Source: Nocardia flavorosea (GTDB lineage Bacteria > Actinomycetota > Actinomycetes > Mycobacteriales > Mycobacteriaceae). Taken from it: 64,000 bases of DNA. This document shows positions 26,077 through 34,935 of this stretch, piece by piece. Under the pieces are notes generated by a model. That model searched no databases, was not told the origin of the DNA, and was given only the letters and a program-made list of their open reading frames with translations. Each line of letters begins with the position of its first letter. Position 1 is the stretch's first letter. Location: NCBI RefSeq assembly GCF_015477805.1, contig NZ_JADLQL010000002.1:372001-436000 (forward strand). The letters run 5' to 3'. The position numbers and the translations under genes are program-made.

Positions 26077-26462
26077 TCAGCGTGGGGCGGTGGTCGTGCC
26101 GGTGGCCTGATGGCCTCCGAATGGGTGCCGCCATGTGTGAGGGCTGTCGGCAGTTGTCGTGACCGTACGGATATCGTCCGGCCCTGCGATGGGCTCGCGG
26201 GTTCGCTTCAGTTCACGACGGGCGAGGCGGCCGCGGCGTGAGGTCCGTCGTGCACCGGCGAGCAGCACGCCGAGCCCGGCCGCGGCGACGCGCCGACAAT
26301 GATGCCGTAGAGGAACAATGTCCCGGTCGATCCGGTGACGTGGTATCCGAACACGGAGAAGTTATCGGTCAGCATGTGAGCGCTCCCGGCGTTGCCGAGC
26401 ACCCCAGCCACCGCGACGATCACCGCGGCGAGCAGAACGACGAGCCCAAAGATGATGATCAT
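26077..26462 (-). pseudogene. Small membrane protein with a single frameshift
   Basis: ATG 26462 follows GGGAGG. The frame gives MIIIFGLVVLLAAVIVAVAG (first membrane segment), then GYHVTGSTGTLFLYGIIVGA. At about 26287 one base seems lost: the other frame continues AAAGLGVLLAGARRTSRRGR to a stop at 26077, completing a second membrane segment and a basic tail typical of such actinobacterial proteins. Restoring one base joins the two parts. A sequencing error cannot be excluded. Confidence 0.65.
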
Positions 26463-26738
26463 GACGCCTCCCAAGCCTGGAGTAGTGCGTACCTCCCCCA
26501 GTCAACGCCGGGTTCATGCACGGTGTCCAGGCCCGACGGGCCGATACGCACGGAGTGTTTCCTGCGATGCTTCGAACGTCGGCACGGGCGTAGGCCGCTA
26601 TCGGCCCGGTGTCCGCCGCACGGACACCGGGTAGGATTGGGAAATGCCGGGGGATTTTCGTACGAGACTACCCGTGGCCTCGTCGTCACCCGGCCGATGA
26701 ACAGGGCCCGCCACGCGGACCCGGTCAGGAGCGTCGTG

Positions 26739-27308
26739 ATGACGCCACAACACGAGCCGATCCTACTGGACCGCTCTGCACGCTTTTCCCTCCGTGACCG
26801 ACTACCTGTATCACGCCGGTTACCGACACCACGCCGCTCCCGTCCCGGGGTGGTCGGCGGGGCCTGGTGGCCCCACACGAACAACTTGGTCGCCGAAATA
26901 GCCGATCTGCAGACGCTACTGGGCAGCCGAGCCGGCACCGTCGACCGCATCATGTACAACCTGGACACCTGGCAGCCGGCCCCGAGGCACACGATGCTCG
27001 GCGGGCAGTCGGTTCGCCTGGACGGGTACCGGCACCTGCCTGCCCACACACTCTGTGTCCTGGGCCTCGACCGCACCCGCCTCGTCCTCCTGGTTATCCC
27101 GGCGGCCACCGCCACCGACACCGCGCAGGCGTTGCTGTCGGCTGCATCCCGGCCGGACAACGAACTCACCGCCGGCGAACTCGTGGCCGCCGACACCCGG
27201 CACCGTCTCGAACGCAACCAGAACGCCGCCGCGTTGTACCGCTGGGACGACGAGGGCGGACACCTCGCACAGCTGAACCCGGCAGACCGGCGCAGTTCAT
27301 TCCTGTGA
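26739..27308 (+). CDS. DUF5994 family protein, copy 3
   Basis: The 189-residue protein starts at ATG 26739 behind AGGAG. It has GGAWWPHTNNLVAEIADLQT, VDRIMYNLDTWQPAPRH, GYRHLPAHTLCVLG and LVLLVIPAATATD, the full DUF5994 profile. The C-terminal tail (RHRLERNQNAAALYRW) is longer than in the other copies. It runs in tandem with copy 4, 26 bases downstream. Confidence 0.78.
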   Translation: MTPQHEPILLDRSARFSLRDRLPVSRRLPTPRRSRPGVVGGAWWPHTNNLVAEIADLQTLLGSRAGTVDRIMYNLDTWQPAPRHTMLGGQSVRLDGYRHLPAHTLCVLGLDRTRLVLLVIPAATATDTAQALLSAASRPDNELTAGELVAADTRHRLERNQNAAALYRWDDEGGHLAQLNPADRRSSFL

Positions 27309-27334
27309 TCCCCGACCCTTACTGGAGGCCGGAT

Positions 27335-27814
27335 ATGACAAAGAACCCACCGTCGAACAGCGGCGACGCTGCCGCAGACCGCGGCCTGGGACGATTCCAG
27401 GCCGCTGCCGGTGGAGGGCAACCGTTCGACACACCGACCCGCACACCGCGGCTACTGCTGCGCGACCGGGACGAGGAATCCGGCGGCGTCGACGGTGTCT
27501 GGTGGCCCAGGACCGACAACCTCACCACCGAACTGCACGACCTGGTCACCACCCTCACCCCACGACTGGGCGCGACAGCCCGCATCAGCTTCGACTGGAA
27601 TTCGCTGAGTCTGTCCCAACGCCGCATCGACGCCCCCGACGGAATACAGGTCACCGGGCCGCTCCCAGACCAGCCGCCCCACGTGATGTATGCCTTCGGC
27701 CCCCACGAACAGCGCCTCCGCTTACTGGTGATCGACCCCGCCACCAACGCAGACCTCGCCGACGCGCAGATGCGCAACGCCATCAGCGCCACTACAGATC
27801 GGCCGCAATCCTGA
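27335..27814 (+). CDS. DUF5994 family protein, copy 4
   Basis: The 159-residue protein starts at ATG 27335 behind GGAGG. It has GVWWPRTDNLTTELHDLVTT, ARISFDWNSLSLSQRRI and LRLLVIDPATNADLADAQM. It is the tandem partner of copy 3 and clearly diverged from it, so the cluster is not a recent amplification. Function unknown. Confidence 0.78.
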   Translation: MTKNPPSNSGDAAADRGLGRFQAAAGGGQPFDTPTRTPRLLLRDRDEESGGVDGVWWPRTDNLTTELHDLVTTLTPRLGATARISFDWNSLSLSQRRIDAPDGIQVTGPLPDQPPHVMYAFGPHEQRLRLLVIDPATNADLADAQMRNAISATTDRPQS

Positions 27815-28143
27815 CCCGGCGCATGGCCACCTCCTCAGACGGAAGTGATCCCGACCACCCGGTACCGCCACATCGACACTGGGCGGGCCAGTGAGTCGTC
27901 AAAGTCGACACTGGGATCGGTAGGGGGTCGCCGTCGGCCGACCACAACATGTGCATGGCCTTGAAAGTTCGCCCAGGATGCGCGACAGCCTGCCCCGATA
28001 TAGCGCGATCCCCTGCTTCAACTTGAAATAAAGAGCAAATACTCTCCAACTCTCTTGGTGGAGCCAAGAAGCCTCGAAGCCCTGACCCCTACTCAGCAGT
28101 TCGGGTATCTCATAATCACCTCTCGGCCAACCTACAGTTGGTA

Positions 28144-28224
28144 GTCAGCTTCGATTTTCAACTGACCGCGCGAAAATCGCAGGTCGTCCCCGTTCCCATG
28201 TTCGACGTGCCCCGCCGAGGGCAC
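28144..28224 (-). repeat. Direct repeat copy 3 (putative right attachment-site repeat)
   Basis: It has the same length and orientation as 21971-22051, with 11 differences confined to the first 34 bases. The shared end GCCGAGGGCAC equals the last bases of the tRNA-Arg gene plus the following C. Confidence 0.75.
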
Positions 28225-28718
28225 AGACATCTGTGCAGGTCAAGCGGGCTTCTTCTCGGAGCCTCCCTGTCCGGCCACTCCCCCAGTCCGCAGCCAGTCC
28301 GCAGCGTGCCAACCGCGCAGCTTTGGCGGCAGCAACGAACCAATCCCGCCGCATATTCCGTACCCGCAGGACCGCCCCCTGTGACGTGGTGAAGACGTCC
28401 GCGTCATCACTTCGGCCGGCACTCTGCCCGGTCAACCGGCTGTGGTCCGGTCGCAGGAAGTTCGACACCGATCCGACCTGCGCGAATAGATTGCCGAACA
28501 AATTTCATGGCGACATCCGTACGTGGGGACTGAGCTGGTTGCGAGTCCCAGCCTCCTCATGGCCCGATTGTCTGACCTCACTCGGCCGAGTCAAGGGAAA
28601 GAGCGCCCTTGACACGACCTCCCTCAGCTCAGGATGGCCGGTATGAGGAAGCAAGGGAAGGGAAGTCACCCGGAGATGCCCCAGCTCGACGTGGGATGAA
28701 CGGTCCGGCGACGAGCAG
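28225..28718. other. Gap without a supported gene
   Basis: Frames are open on both strands, but none has a recognisable motif and a plausible ribosome site together. The repeat ends just before this stretch. Confidence 0.5.
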
Positions 28719-29105
28719 TCAGTTTGCGTCCAGACCTGTTCGTCGTCGAGCCTCTCTAACCAATGGGCTCACCTCGAACATCTCATCCGGGTCGGACGCT
28801 TCCAGGCAAGCCCAGTACTCGAACTGCTGCGCTATCTCAGGTGCTCTGGTCGCCTCCCACACCGTCACCAGGACGTCGACCAGTGGCTCCGTCTGCGCTG
28901 GGAGATCATCTCTGGCCGACTCGAGAACCAATTCCAGCAACCAGTAACTCAGTTCCCAGTCCGCTTTGTTCGTGGTCAACAGATCGACGAACTCATCGAG
29001 TCGGTCCGGGTCGGACACTTCGATCGGCCAATCCTGCATCCAATCCTCGTAAGCGATGCCCGCCATTCGCGCTACACGCAGCTTCGAATCTCCGCCCGGA
29101 TACAT
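28719..29105 (-). CDS. Hypothetical acidic protein
   Basis: The protein is rich in acidic and aromatic residues (YEDWMQDWPIEVSDPDRLDE, ADWELSYWLLELVLESA, QFEYWACLEASDPDE) and probably all-helical, like many small immunity or effector-binding proteins. I do not recognise the family. The start is uncertain: ATG 29105, 29135 and 29066 are all possible and none has a strong ribosome site. It lies just outside the putative element. Confidence 0.6.
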   Translation of the reverse strand: MYPGGDSKLRVARMAGIAYEDWMQDWPIEVSDPDRLDEFVDLLTTNKADWELSYWLLELVLESARDDLPAQTEPLVDVLVTVWEATRAPEIAQQFEYWACLEASDPDEMFEVSPLVREARRRTGLDAN

Positions 29106-29371
29106 CACGTCACGCACGCAGCCGAGGGTAGCCATAAGCGAAGTCGCGGGTAGGGAAGGGCGGTACCCGCACATGCGAAATCGGCGGGGGAACATCGTCC
29201 ACCGCCGGTCCGCAACTGGTCGCAGAGCCGCCGTCTACGACCGACCGCCACCAACGAACCCAACGAACAATGCCCAGGCCACGCCATCGCGGCCAACGAT
29301 GCCAACCCGTGGTGAGCACGGTCCAGCGCCCGCAGTCGGTTGCCCAAAGCTTGCGTCGGTCACGATGAGCG

Positions 29372-30178
29372 TCACTCCGATGGGGCATTTCGGCGGCGCG
29401 GTTGGCGGGTGGGGGCCAGTAGTCGGTGCAGGGCGGTGGGGGTGTGGCCCAGGTGTTCGCGAACGGTGCGGGTCAGGTGGGCCTGGTCGGCGAAGCCGAG
29501 GTGGGCGGCGAGGTCGGCGAGGCCGGTTTCTCCGTCGGTGATCCGGTCGAGGGCCTGTCCGACCCGTATCCGGTTGCGGTAGCGGGTCAGCGACACTCCC
29601 ATGTGCTGTGAGAACACCCGGCTGAGCCGATACGGCGAAACCTGCAGAAGTGCGGCCAGAGCCCTCAGCCCGCCCGATTCCGGTGCCCCGTTGATGATCG
29701 CGTCGCGGGCCGCGGTGACCAGCATTCGGTCGGCGGGCCGCGGCCGAGGGATCGGCTGTTCGGCGGCGAGCGCGACGAGCCGGACCAGTTCCTCGGTCAC
29801 CGCGTAGTCGATATCGCCGCCCGCGGCGGCGGTGAGCATTCGGCGGTGTGCGAGTTCGATACGCGCATCGACGTAGACAGCCCGCGGGCTCACCTTTTCT
29901 TCCAGGAGGCCGGGCTCGATCGTTACCGCGGTGCAGACGTCACCGCCGGCGGGGTGGGAGAACCCTTCCTCCTCACCCGGTATGCCGATGTAGCCGACAG
30001 TGCGGTCCAGGTCGGCGAGTTCACCGTCGGCTTGCCGCCGGAACCGGCCTCGGCACACGAGCACGAGACGATGGTCGTCGCGGGCTTCCGGAGCCGAGAA
30101 GTGGGTGTGGTCGGAGCGGCAGTTCACGGTGGTCACGCTGAACTCGGGGCGGGTGGCAAGGGTCGTGGCGGACAGCAC
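29372..30178 (-). CDS. AraC-family transcriptional regulator
   Basis: The 268-residue protein has an N-terminal cupin-like sensing half (DHTHFSAPEARDDHRLVLVC) and a C-terminal double helix-turn-helix. The latter contains LRALAALLQVSPYRLSRVFS and LADLAAHLGFADQAHLTRTV, then GHTPTALHRLL. It starts at GTG 30178. It is divergent from the VOC and SRPBCC genes, which are the likely targets. Confidence 0.9.
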   Translation of the reverse strand: MLSATTLATRPEFSVTTVNCRSDHTHFSAPEARDDHRLVLVCRGRFRRQADGELADLDRTVGYIGIPGEEEGFSHPAGGDVCTAVTIEPGLLEEKVSPRAVYVDARIELAHRRMLTAAAGGDIDYAVTEELVRLVALAAEQPIPRPRPADRMLVTAARDAIINGAPESGGLRALAALLQVSPYRLSRVFSQHMGVSLTRYRNRIRVGQALDRITDGETGLADLAAHLGFADQAHLTRTVREHLGHTPTALHRLLAPTRQPRRRNAPSE

Positions 30179-30299
30179 TCACCGACCGTATGGCCGGGGT
30201 ACGACAAGAAACTGCCCGCAAAAATCTTCAAGACCTGCGCGGGCTCGGGCACGGATGCTGAGACGGCAACACCGGCTACACAAGGGAGATATCCGAAAC

Positions 30300-30656
30300 A
30301 TGACCGTCCACGCGAACCTCGCCGCAATCACCATCGACTGTGCCTCACCGACGGTGATGGCGGAGTTCTACCGCGAGGTCACCGGCTGGAAGATCACCCA
30401 TGCCGACGAGGATTCGGCCTACCTGGGGGAGGGATCGATCCAGCTCGCGTTCCAGCGGATCGCGGACTATGCAGGGCCGAGTTGGCCTGATACCGGTAAG
30501 CACGCCCACCTCGACTTCACAGTCGCCGACGTGAAAACCGAAACCGAGCGGCTGCGCACGCTGGGCGCGACGGTCCCCGAGTTCCAGCCGGGGCAGGGTC
30601 AGTGGACGGTTCTCGCCGATCCCGAAGGTCATCTGTTCTGTCTCGCCGCGGCCTGA
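30300..30656 (+). CDS. VOC (glyoxalase/bleomycin-resistance fold) protein
   Basis: The 118-residue protein has the paired beta-alpha-beta pattern of this fold: ITIDCASPTVMAEFYREVTG at the start, HAHLDFTVADVKTETERLR in the middle and VLADPEGHLFCLA at the end. Metal-site residues His/Glu are partly present. Substrate unknown. It is followed after 13 bases by an SRPBCC gene. Confidence 0.88.
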   Translation: MTVHANLAAITIDCASPTVMAEFYREVTGWKITHADEDSAYLGEGSIQLAFQRIADYAGPSWPDTGKHAHLDFTVADVKTETERLRTLGATVPEFQPGQGQWTVLADPEGHLFCLAAA

Positions 30657-30669
30657 TCAGGAGGATTCC

Positions 30670-31151
30670 ATGGCATCCATTCACAAAGAATTCGTTGTCG
30701 ACGCCACCCCGGAGCAGGTCTGGGATGTTCTCGCCGATTTCGGCGCGGTGCATGAGCGTCTCGCCCCGGGTTTCGTCACCGATACTCGTCTCGACGCCGA
30801 CACCCGCACAGTAACCTTCGCCGACGGCACCATAGTCACCGAACGGCTGGTCGGCCTCGACCCGGCGAGCAGGCGAGTGGCCTACTCGATCGTCGGCGGG
30901 CACCTGCATCCCGCCCACCACCACGCCTCGATGCAGGCCCTGCCCGCCGAGAACGGCAAACCCTGTTCGTCTGGCACACCGATGTCCTGCCCGAGGATCT
31001 CGCCACATCGATAGCCGAATCCGTCGACCAGGGATCGACCGTCATACAACGGGCACTGGAGACCGCAGCAACCGCAGACACATCGATGTCACCGGAGACG
31101 CTCAGCTCGGCATCGCCTCGGCGGGACTGCTACCCCAGCGGTTCCAGCTAG
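30670..31151 (+). pseudogene. SRPBCC family protein with a frameshift
   Basis: ATG 30670 follows AGGAGG. The first 95 residues (MASIHKEFVVDATPEQVWDV to HHASMQALPAENG) are a normal polyketide-cyclase-like domain. Near base 30958 the frame shifts: the conserved end TLFVWHTDVLPEDLA and QGSTVIQRALE continues in another frame to TAG 31149-31151. One inserted or missing base explains it. The end overlaps the convergent permease gene by four bases. Confidence 0.65.
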
Positions 31152-31897
31152 GAGTCGCGGCGGTGCAGCGCCGTCCAGCCCACTCCGATGGCCGCCGCTG
31201 CCCAGCATGCGGTGACCGCGAGACCTGTCCAAGGACCGAGGACGCCGGTGGGGTCGTATACCAGGGCCTGGCGGCCCGCACGGTCCGGCAGGAACTCCGC
31301 GACGCTCCCACCGCGGGTGACATCGCCGAGCATGAACGACAGCATCAGGACGAGTGGGATCAGCACGCCCATGGTGGCGGCCGAACTGCGTAGCAGGGTG
31401 GCGATCCCTGCAGCCATCAGCGCCATCAGCGTCAGGTGCACCGCGCAGCCGAGCATGGCGCGCCAGCCGACCGGATCGTCCAGTCCGATCGCGCCGTCAC
31501 CGATGAGTGGCCCGCCGGCGAGGAAGCAGATCACACCTGTGACGAGCCCGACACCGAAAGTCAGTGCACCGATCACGGTCAGATTGGCCGAGTACAGCAG
31601 GCCCCGCCGTGGAACGGCCGTGAGCCATACTCGCATGCCGTTGTCGCGGTACGATCCCGCAGCGCAGGCCGCACCGAAGGCGATGGCGATGACCTGCCCG
31701 AAATTGATGCCGAAGAACGACAGCAGCACCGGATCGAAATCCGCTGTGCCCTTCGCTTCGTGCGCGAGCGTGGCGCTGCCGAGCAGTGAGAGTCCGACCG
31801 TCACCGCGAGCAACAGCACCAGAATGCCGTTCAGCGATGGCAGTGACCGAGCCTTGATCCATTCCGAGTGAAGTACCGGGGTGAACGTCATTGTCAT
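31148..31897 (-). CDS. ABC transporter permease
   Basis: The 249-residue protein has six predicted membrane segments (for example LNGILVLLLAVTVGLSLLG, FGVGLVTGVICFLAGG and LIPLVLMLSFMLG), like ABC-2 type permeases of drug or peptide exporters. Its ATG overlaps the stop of the ATPase gene, so the two are coupled. Confidence 0.9.
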   Translation of the reverse strand: MTMTFTPVLHSEWIKARSLPSLNGILVLLLAVTVGLSLLGSATLAHEAKGTADFDPVLLSFFGINFGQVIAIAFGAACAAGSYRDNGMRVWLTAVPRRGLLYSANLTVIGALTFGVGLVTGVICFLAGGPLIGDGAIGLDDPVGWRAMLGCAVHLTLMALMAAGIATLLRSSAATMGVLIPLVLMLSFMLGDVTRGGSVAEFLPDRAGRQALVYDPTGVLGPWTGLAVTACWAAAAIGVGWTALHRRDS

Positions 31898-32820
31898 GCC
31901 TTCTCGGGTGCGGGGGTGGTGGCCGCGTATTCACGGTCGGCCGAGGTCAATTCGAGGTATGCCTGTTCCAGAGACGCCTGCTCATCGGAGAGTTCGAGGA
32001 CCGGGACACCCGCGCCCGCGAGCAGCGGGCCGATCCGGTCGAGGCGCTGGCCCTGGATGAACCAGTGCCCGGAGTCTTCGATCGCATCGATTCCGGCACC
32101 GGCCAGCACCTGGCGTAACCGCGCTTCGTCGGTCGTGCGCACGCGGACTCGTGGCTGCACGTGATCGCCGATGAAGGTCTGCAAGGCGGTATCGGCAAGC
32201 ACTCGGCCGCGCCCCAGCACGATCAGCTGGTCGGCGAACGCGGCGGTCTCGCCCATCAGGTGACTGGAGACGAGCACGGTACGGCCCTCGCCCGCCAAAC
32301 GGCGCAGCGTTTCCCGGATCCAGATGATCCCCTCCGGATCGAGCCCATTGGACGGTTCGTCGAGCATGATGACCGGTGGATCACCCAGTAGCGCGGCCGC
32401 GATACCGAGGCGCTGGCGCATGCCGAGCGAATAGGTGCGGACTCGACGCTTTGCCACGGCCCCCAGCCCGACCTCCTCGAGGATCTCGGTGACCCGGCGG
32501 ACCGGAATACGGTTGCCCACGGCGAGCGCGAGGAGATGGTCGTGCGCGGTGCGGGCCGAATGCGCGGCTGCGGCATCGAGCAAGGCGCCGACCGTGCGCA
32601 GTGGCCAGTCGATGTCGCGGAACCGGCGACCGCCGACGGTCGCTGTCCCTGAAGTCGGCCGATCCAGGCCGAGGATCAGCCGCATCGTGGTCGACTTGCC
32701 CGCGCCGTTGGGGCCGAGGAATCCGGTGACGCGCCCGGGGCGGACCGAGAAGTCGATCCCGTCGACAGCCCTGGTGCGTCGGTAAACCTTGCTGAGTTCG
32801 CGGACTTCGATACTGGTCAT
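31894..32820 (-). CDS. ABC transporter ATP-binding protein
   Basis: The 308-residue ATPase has Walker A GPNGAGKST, the signature YSLGMRQRLGIAAALLGDP, Walker B VIMLDEP and the switch His in VLVSSHLM. The C-terminal 90 residues are the extra domain seen in bacitracin- or lantibiotic-type exporters. ATG 32820 is preferred over the frame start at 32850. It is divergent from a two-component system that probably controls it. Confidence 0.92.
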   Translation of the reverse strand: MTSIEVRELSKVYRRTRAVDGIDFSVRPGRVTGFLGPNGAGKSTTMRLILGLDRPTSGTATVGGRRFRDIDWPLRTVGALLDAAAAHSARTAHDHLLALAVGNRIPVRRVTEILEEVGLGAVAKRRVRTYSLGMRQRLGIAAALLGDPPVIMLDEPSNGLDPEGIIWIRETLRRLAGEGRTVLVSSHLMGETAAFADQLIVLGRGRVLADTALQTFIGDHVQPRVRVRTTDEARLRQVLAGAGIDAIEDSGHWFIQGQRLDRIGPLLAGAGVPVLELSDEQASLEQAYLELTSADREYAATTPAPEKA

Positions 32821-32926
32821 GCTCACACCATCGCCTGGCTGCGATGACAAGACTTCCCCACCGAGCGGGTATCACCTCCCCCGCGCGGGGGAATCGTCGG
32901 CCATCGAACGCTGGCACGATGGCATT

Positions 32927-34120
32927 GTGTTCACAGCACTGTTGCGGCCACTGGCACGTTCGGTGACCTATACCCGCGGACTGCATCTGGCCCTGCCGAT
33001 GGCCGCAGCGGCGTTGTGGATGTTCATCGATATGCACAGTCCCTGGGTGCCGCTCCTGCTGGCCGTACCGATCGGGTTGATCCCAGGAATGCGGCTGGCC
33101 GAGGCGATCCAGGCTCAACTGTTTCTCACCCCACACGAACGCGGTGCCACTGATTCCTCGATCGCCGTGGCGCCTGCCGCCAACTGGGCGGATCGCTGGC
33201 GGACCGTACTGTGGCTCGAGATCAGATTGTTGTTGAGCACGGCGTTGTTCGGCGTCGGCATACCAGCGATCCTGCTGTGCTCGGATCTCGTGAGAGCGGC
33301 GCTGGGCGCCGGGCCCACCGGGGACACACTGCTATCCCTCACCGGTCCGCGGTGGTGGTATGCGCTTATCGCGCCGCTACCGATTCTGGTGCTGCTCGCC
33401 CTGCTGGTCGGCCTCGGCGAGTTGGTCACCGCCTGCGCGCGGTGGTTGCTCGGCCCCTCGGCCTCGACGCGTCTGCACGCTCTGGAAGAACGCACCGAAC
33501 GGCTGCTGGAAAACAACCGTATCGCCCGGGAATTGCACGACTCGATCGGCCACTCGCTCACCGCGATGGTGTTGCAGGCCGGCGCCGCCCGCGCGACCGG
33601 TGAGCCGGAGTTCACCGGCACCGCGCTCGCTGCGATCGAAGACACGGGCCGCACCGCGTTGGTGGATCTGGAGCGCGTGCTCGCAGTGCTGCGTGACCCG
33701 AGCACGCCCGTGGACCAGCGTCCGATGCTGACCGCGGCATCCGGGCTGTTCGACTCGGCCCGTTCGGCGGGAGCCACCATCGATGTCGACATCACCGGCC
33801 CGATAGAGCGGGTTTCCGGCCCGGTTTCGCGCGAGGGTTATCGAATTCTGCAGGAAGCACTCACCAATGCTCTGCGCCATGCGGGCCGTGTCGCCGTCGA
33901 AGTTCGTGTGTACGCGGACGCGCAATGGCTCGAATTGGACGTGTCGAATTCCGTCCCTGCCGCCGAATCGGCGGCCGATCGAGCTGTCCCGGCCGATCAC
34001 GGCAGCGGGCTGCGTGGGATTCGGGAACGTGCCGAACTACTCGGCGGCGATGCTCGTATGGGCCTGGAGGACGGGCAGTGGCGGATATGGGTTCGGCTAC
34101 CGACCCACGGCCTAGGGTGA
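32927..34120 (+). CDS. Sensor histidine kinase (NarL/LiaS type)
   Basis: The protein of about 397 residues has four membrane segments in the first 180 residues (ALPMAAAALWMFI, LLLSTALFGVGIPAILL, LIAPLPILVLLALL). The HisKA_3 box RIARELHDSIGHSLTAM carries the phospho-His, and the ATPase domain has EALTNALRHAG and HGSGLRGIRERAELLGG. GTG 32927 is chosen as the start because the first membrane segment follows. The response regulator begins four bases after the stop. Confidence 0.92.
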   Translation: MFTALLRPLARSVTYTRGLHLALPMAAAALWMFIDMHSPWVPLLLAVPIGLIPGMRLAEAIQAQLFLTPHERGATDSSIAVAPAANWADRWRTVLWLEIRLLLSTALFGVGIPAILLCSDLVRAALGAGPTGDTLLSLTGPRWWYALIAPLPILVLLALLVGLGELVTACARWLLGPSASTRLHALEERTERLLENNRIARELHDSIGHSLTAMVLQAGAARATGEPEFTGTALAAIEDTGRTALVDLERVLAVLRDPSTPVDQRPMLTAASGLFDSARSAGATIDVDITGPIERVSGPVSREGYRILQEALTNALRHAGRVAVEVRVYADAQWLELDVSNSVPAAESAADRAVPADHGSGLRGIRERAELLGGDARMGLEDGQWRIWVRLPTHGLG

Positions 34121-34124
34121 TGCG

Positions 34125-34766
34125 GTGACCATCTCGGTGCTGCTGGTAGACGACGAACCGTTGACGCGGGCGGGGCTGCGGACGATTCTCGATGCACAAG
34201 AGGGAATTACGGTGGTCGGCGAAGCGGCCGATGGTGTGTCGGTAGTCGGTGAGGTCAAGCGACTGCGCCCGGATGTCATCGCCATGGACGTGCGGATGCC
34301 GCTGATGGACGGGATCGAAGCCACCCGGACGGTACTTCGAGTCGTGCCGGAGCCACCGAAGATCCTGATAATCACCACCTTCGAAAACGACGACTACGTC
34401 TACGAGGCGCTGCGAGCCGGCGCCGACGGATTCCTGCTCAAACGCGCTCGCCCCACCGAGATCGCGAACGCCGTACGCACCGTCGCACAAGGTGATTCGC
34501 TGCTCTATCCGGCCGCGGTCCGGTCGCTGGCGGCCGGCCGCAGAAGCGACAGCGCACGCGCGATATTGGACCGCGCCGACCTCACACAACGAGAAGTGGC
34601 GGTCCTGCGCCTGATGACGAAAGGGCTGTCGAACGCGGAGATCGCGGCCGATCTGTACATTGGGTCGGAGACGGTGAAGACCCATGTCAGCTCGATCTTG
34701 GCGAAATTCGGCGCCCGGGACCGCACCCAGGCGGTCATCGTGGCCTACGAATCGGGATTCGTGTAG
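34125..34766 (+). CDS. LuxR/NarL-family response regulator
   Basis: The 213-residue protein has a receiver domain (LLVDDEPLTRAGLR, phospho-acceptor Asp in VIAMDVRMP, Lys in FLLKRA) and a C-terminal LuxR helix-turn-helix (LTQREVAVLRLMTKGLSNAE, GSETVKTHVSSILAK). GTG 34125 follows the kinase stop closely. The pair probably responds to cell-envelope stress and controls the divergent ABC exporter. Confidence 0.94.
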   Translation: MTISVLLVDDEPLTRAGLRTILDAQEGITVVGEAADGVSVVGEVKRLRPDVIAMDVRMPLMDGIEATRTVLRVVPEPPKILIITTFENDDYVYEALRAGADGFLLKRARPTEIANAVRTVAQGDSLLYPAAVRSLAAGRRSDSARAILDRADLTQREVAVLRLMTKGLSNAEIAADLYIGSETVKTHVSSILAKFGARDRTQAVIVAYESGFV

Positions 34767-34935
34767 GGGATCCACTACACCGAGCGCATTCTCCCGGATT
34801 GTCTGGCTGAAACTCCTGTCTGGACAGGCACCGATCCAAGCAAAGAGCGGCCGCGTCCGGCTGGGGACGGGCGAGGAATCCTCTCCCGAATGCCTCGAGC
34901 GTAGCTGCAGCCACGCTGGCTGGGCGCGGCACCTG

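Larger units (their letters stand above)
21971..28224. mobile_element. Putative integrated element bounded by 81-bp direct repeats
   Basis: Direct repeats at 21971-22051 and 28144-28224 are the same length, with 11 mismatches, and are identical over the last 47 bases, which end in GCCGAGGGCAC as does the tRNA-Arg gene at 1.2 kb. A tyrosine recombinase gene ends 61 bases inside the left repeat, the usual place beside an attachment site. Cargo comprises four DUF5994 genes, a PatA-like acyltransferase, a glycosidase fragment and a frameshifted membrane protein. The integrase is truncated, so the element would be immobile. The att interpretation is inference. Confidence 0.5.
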
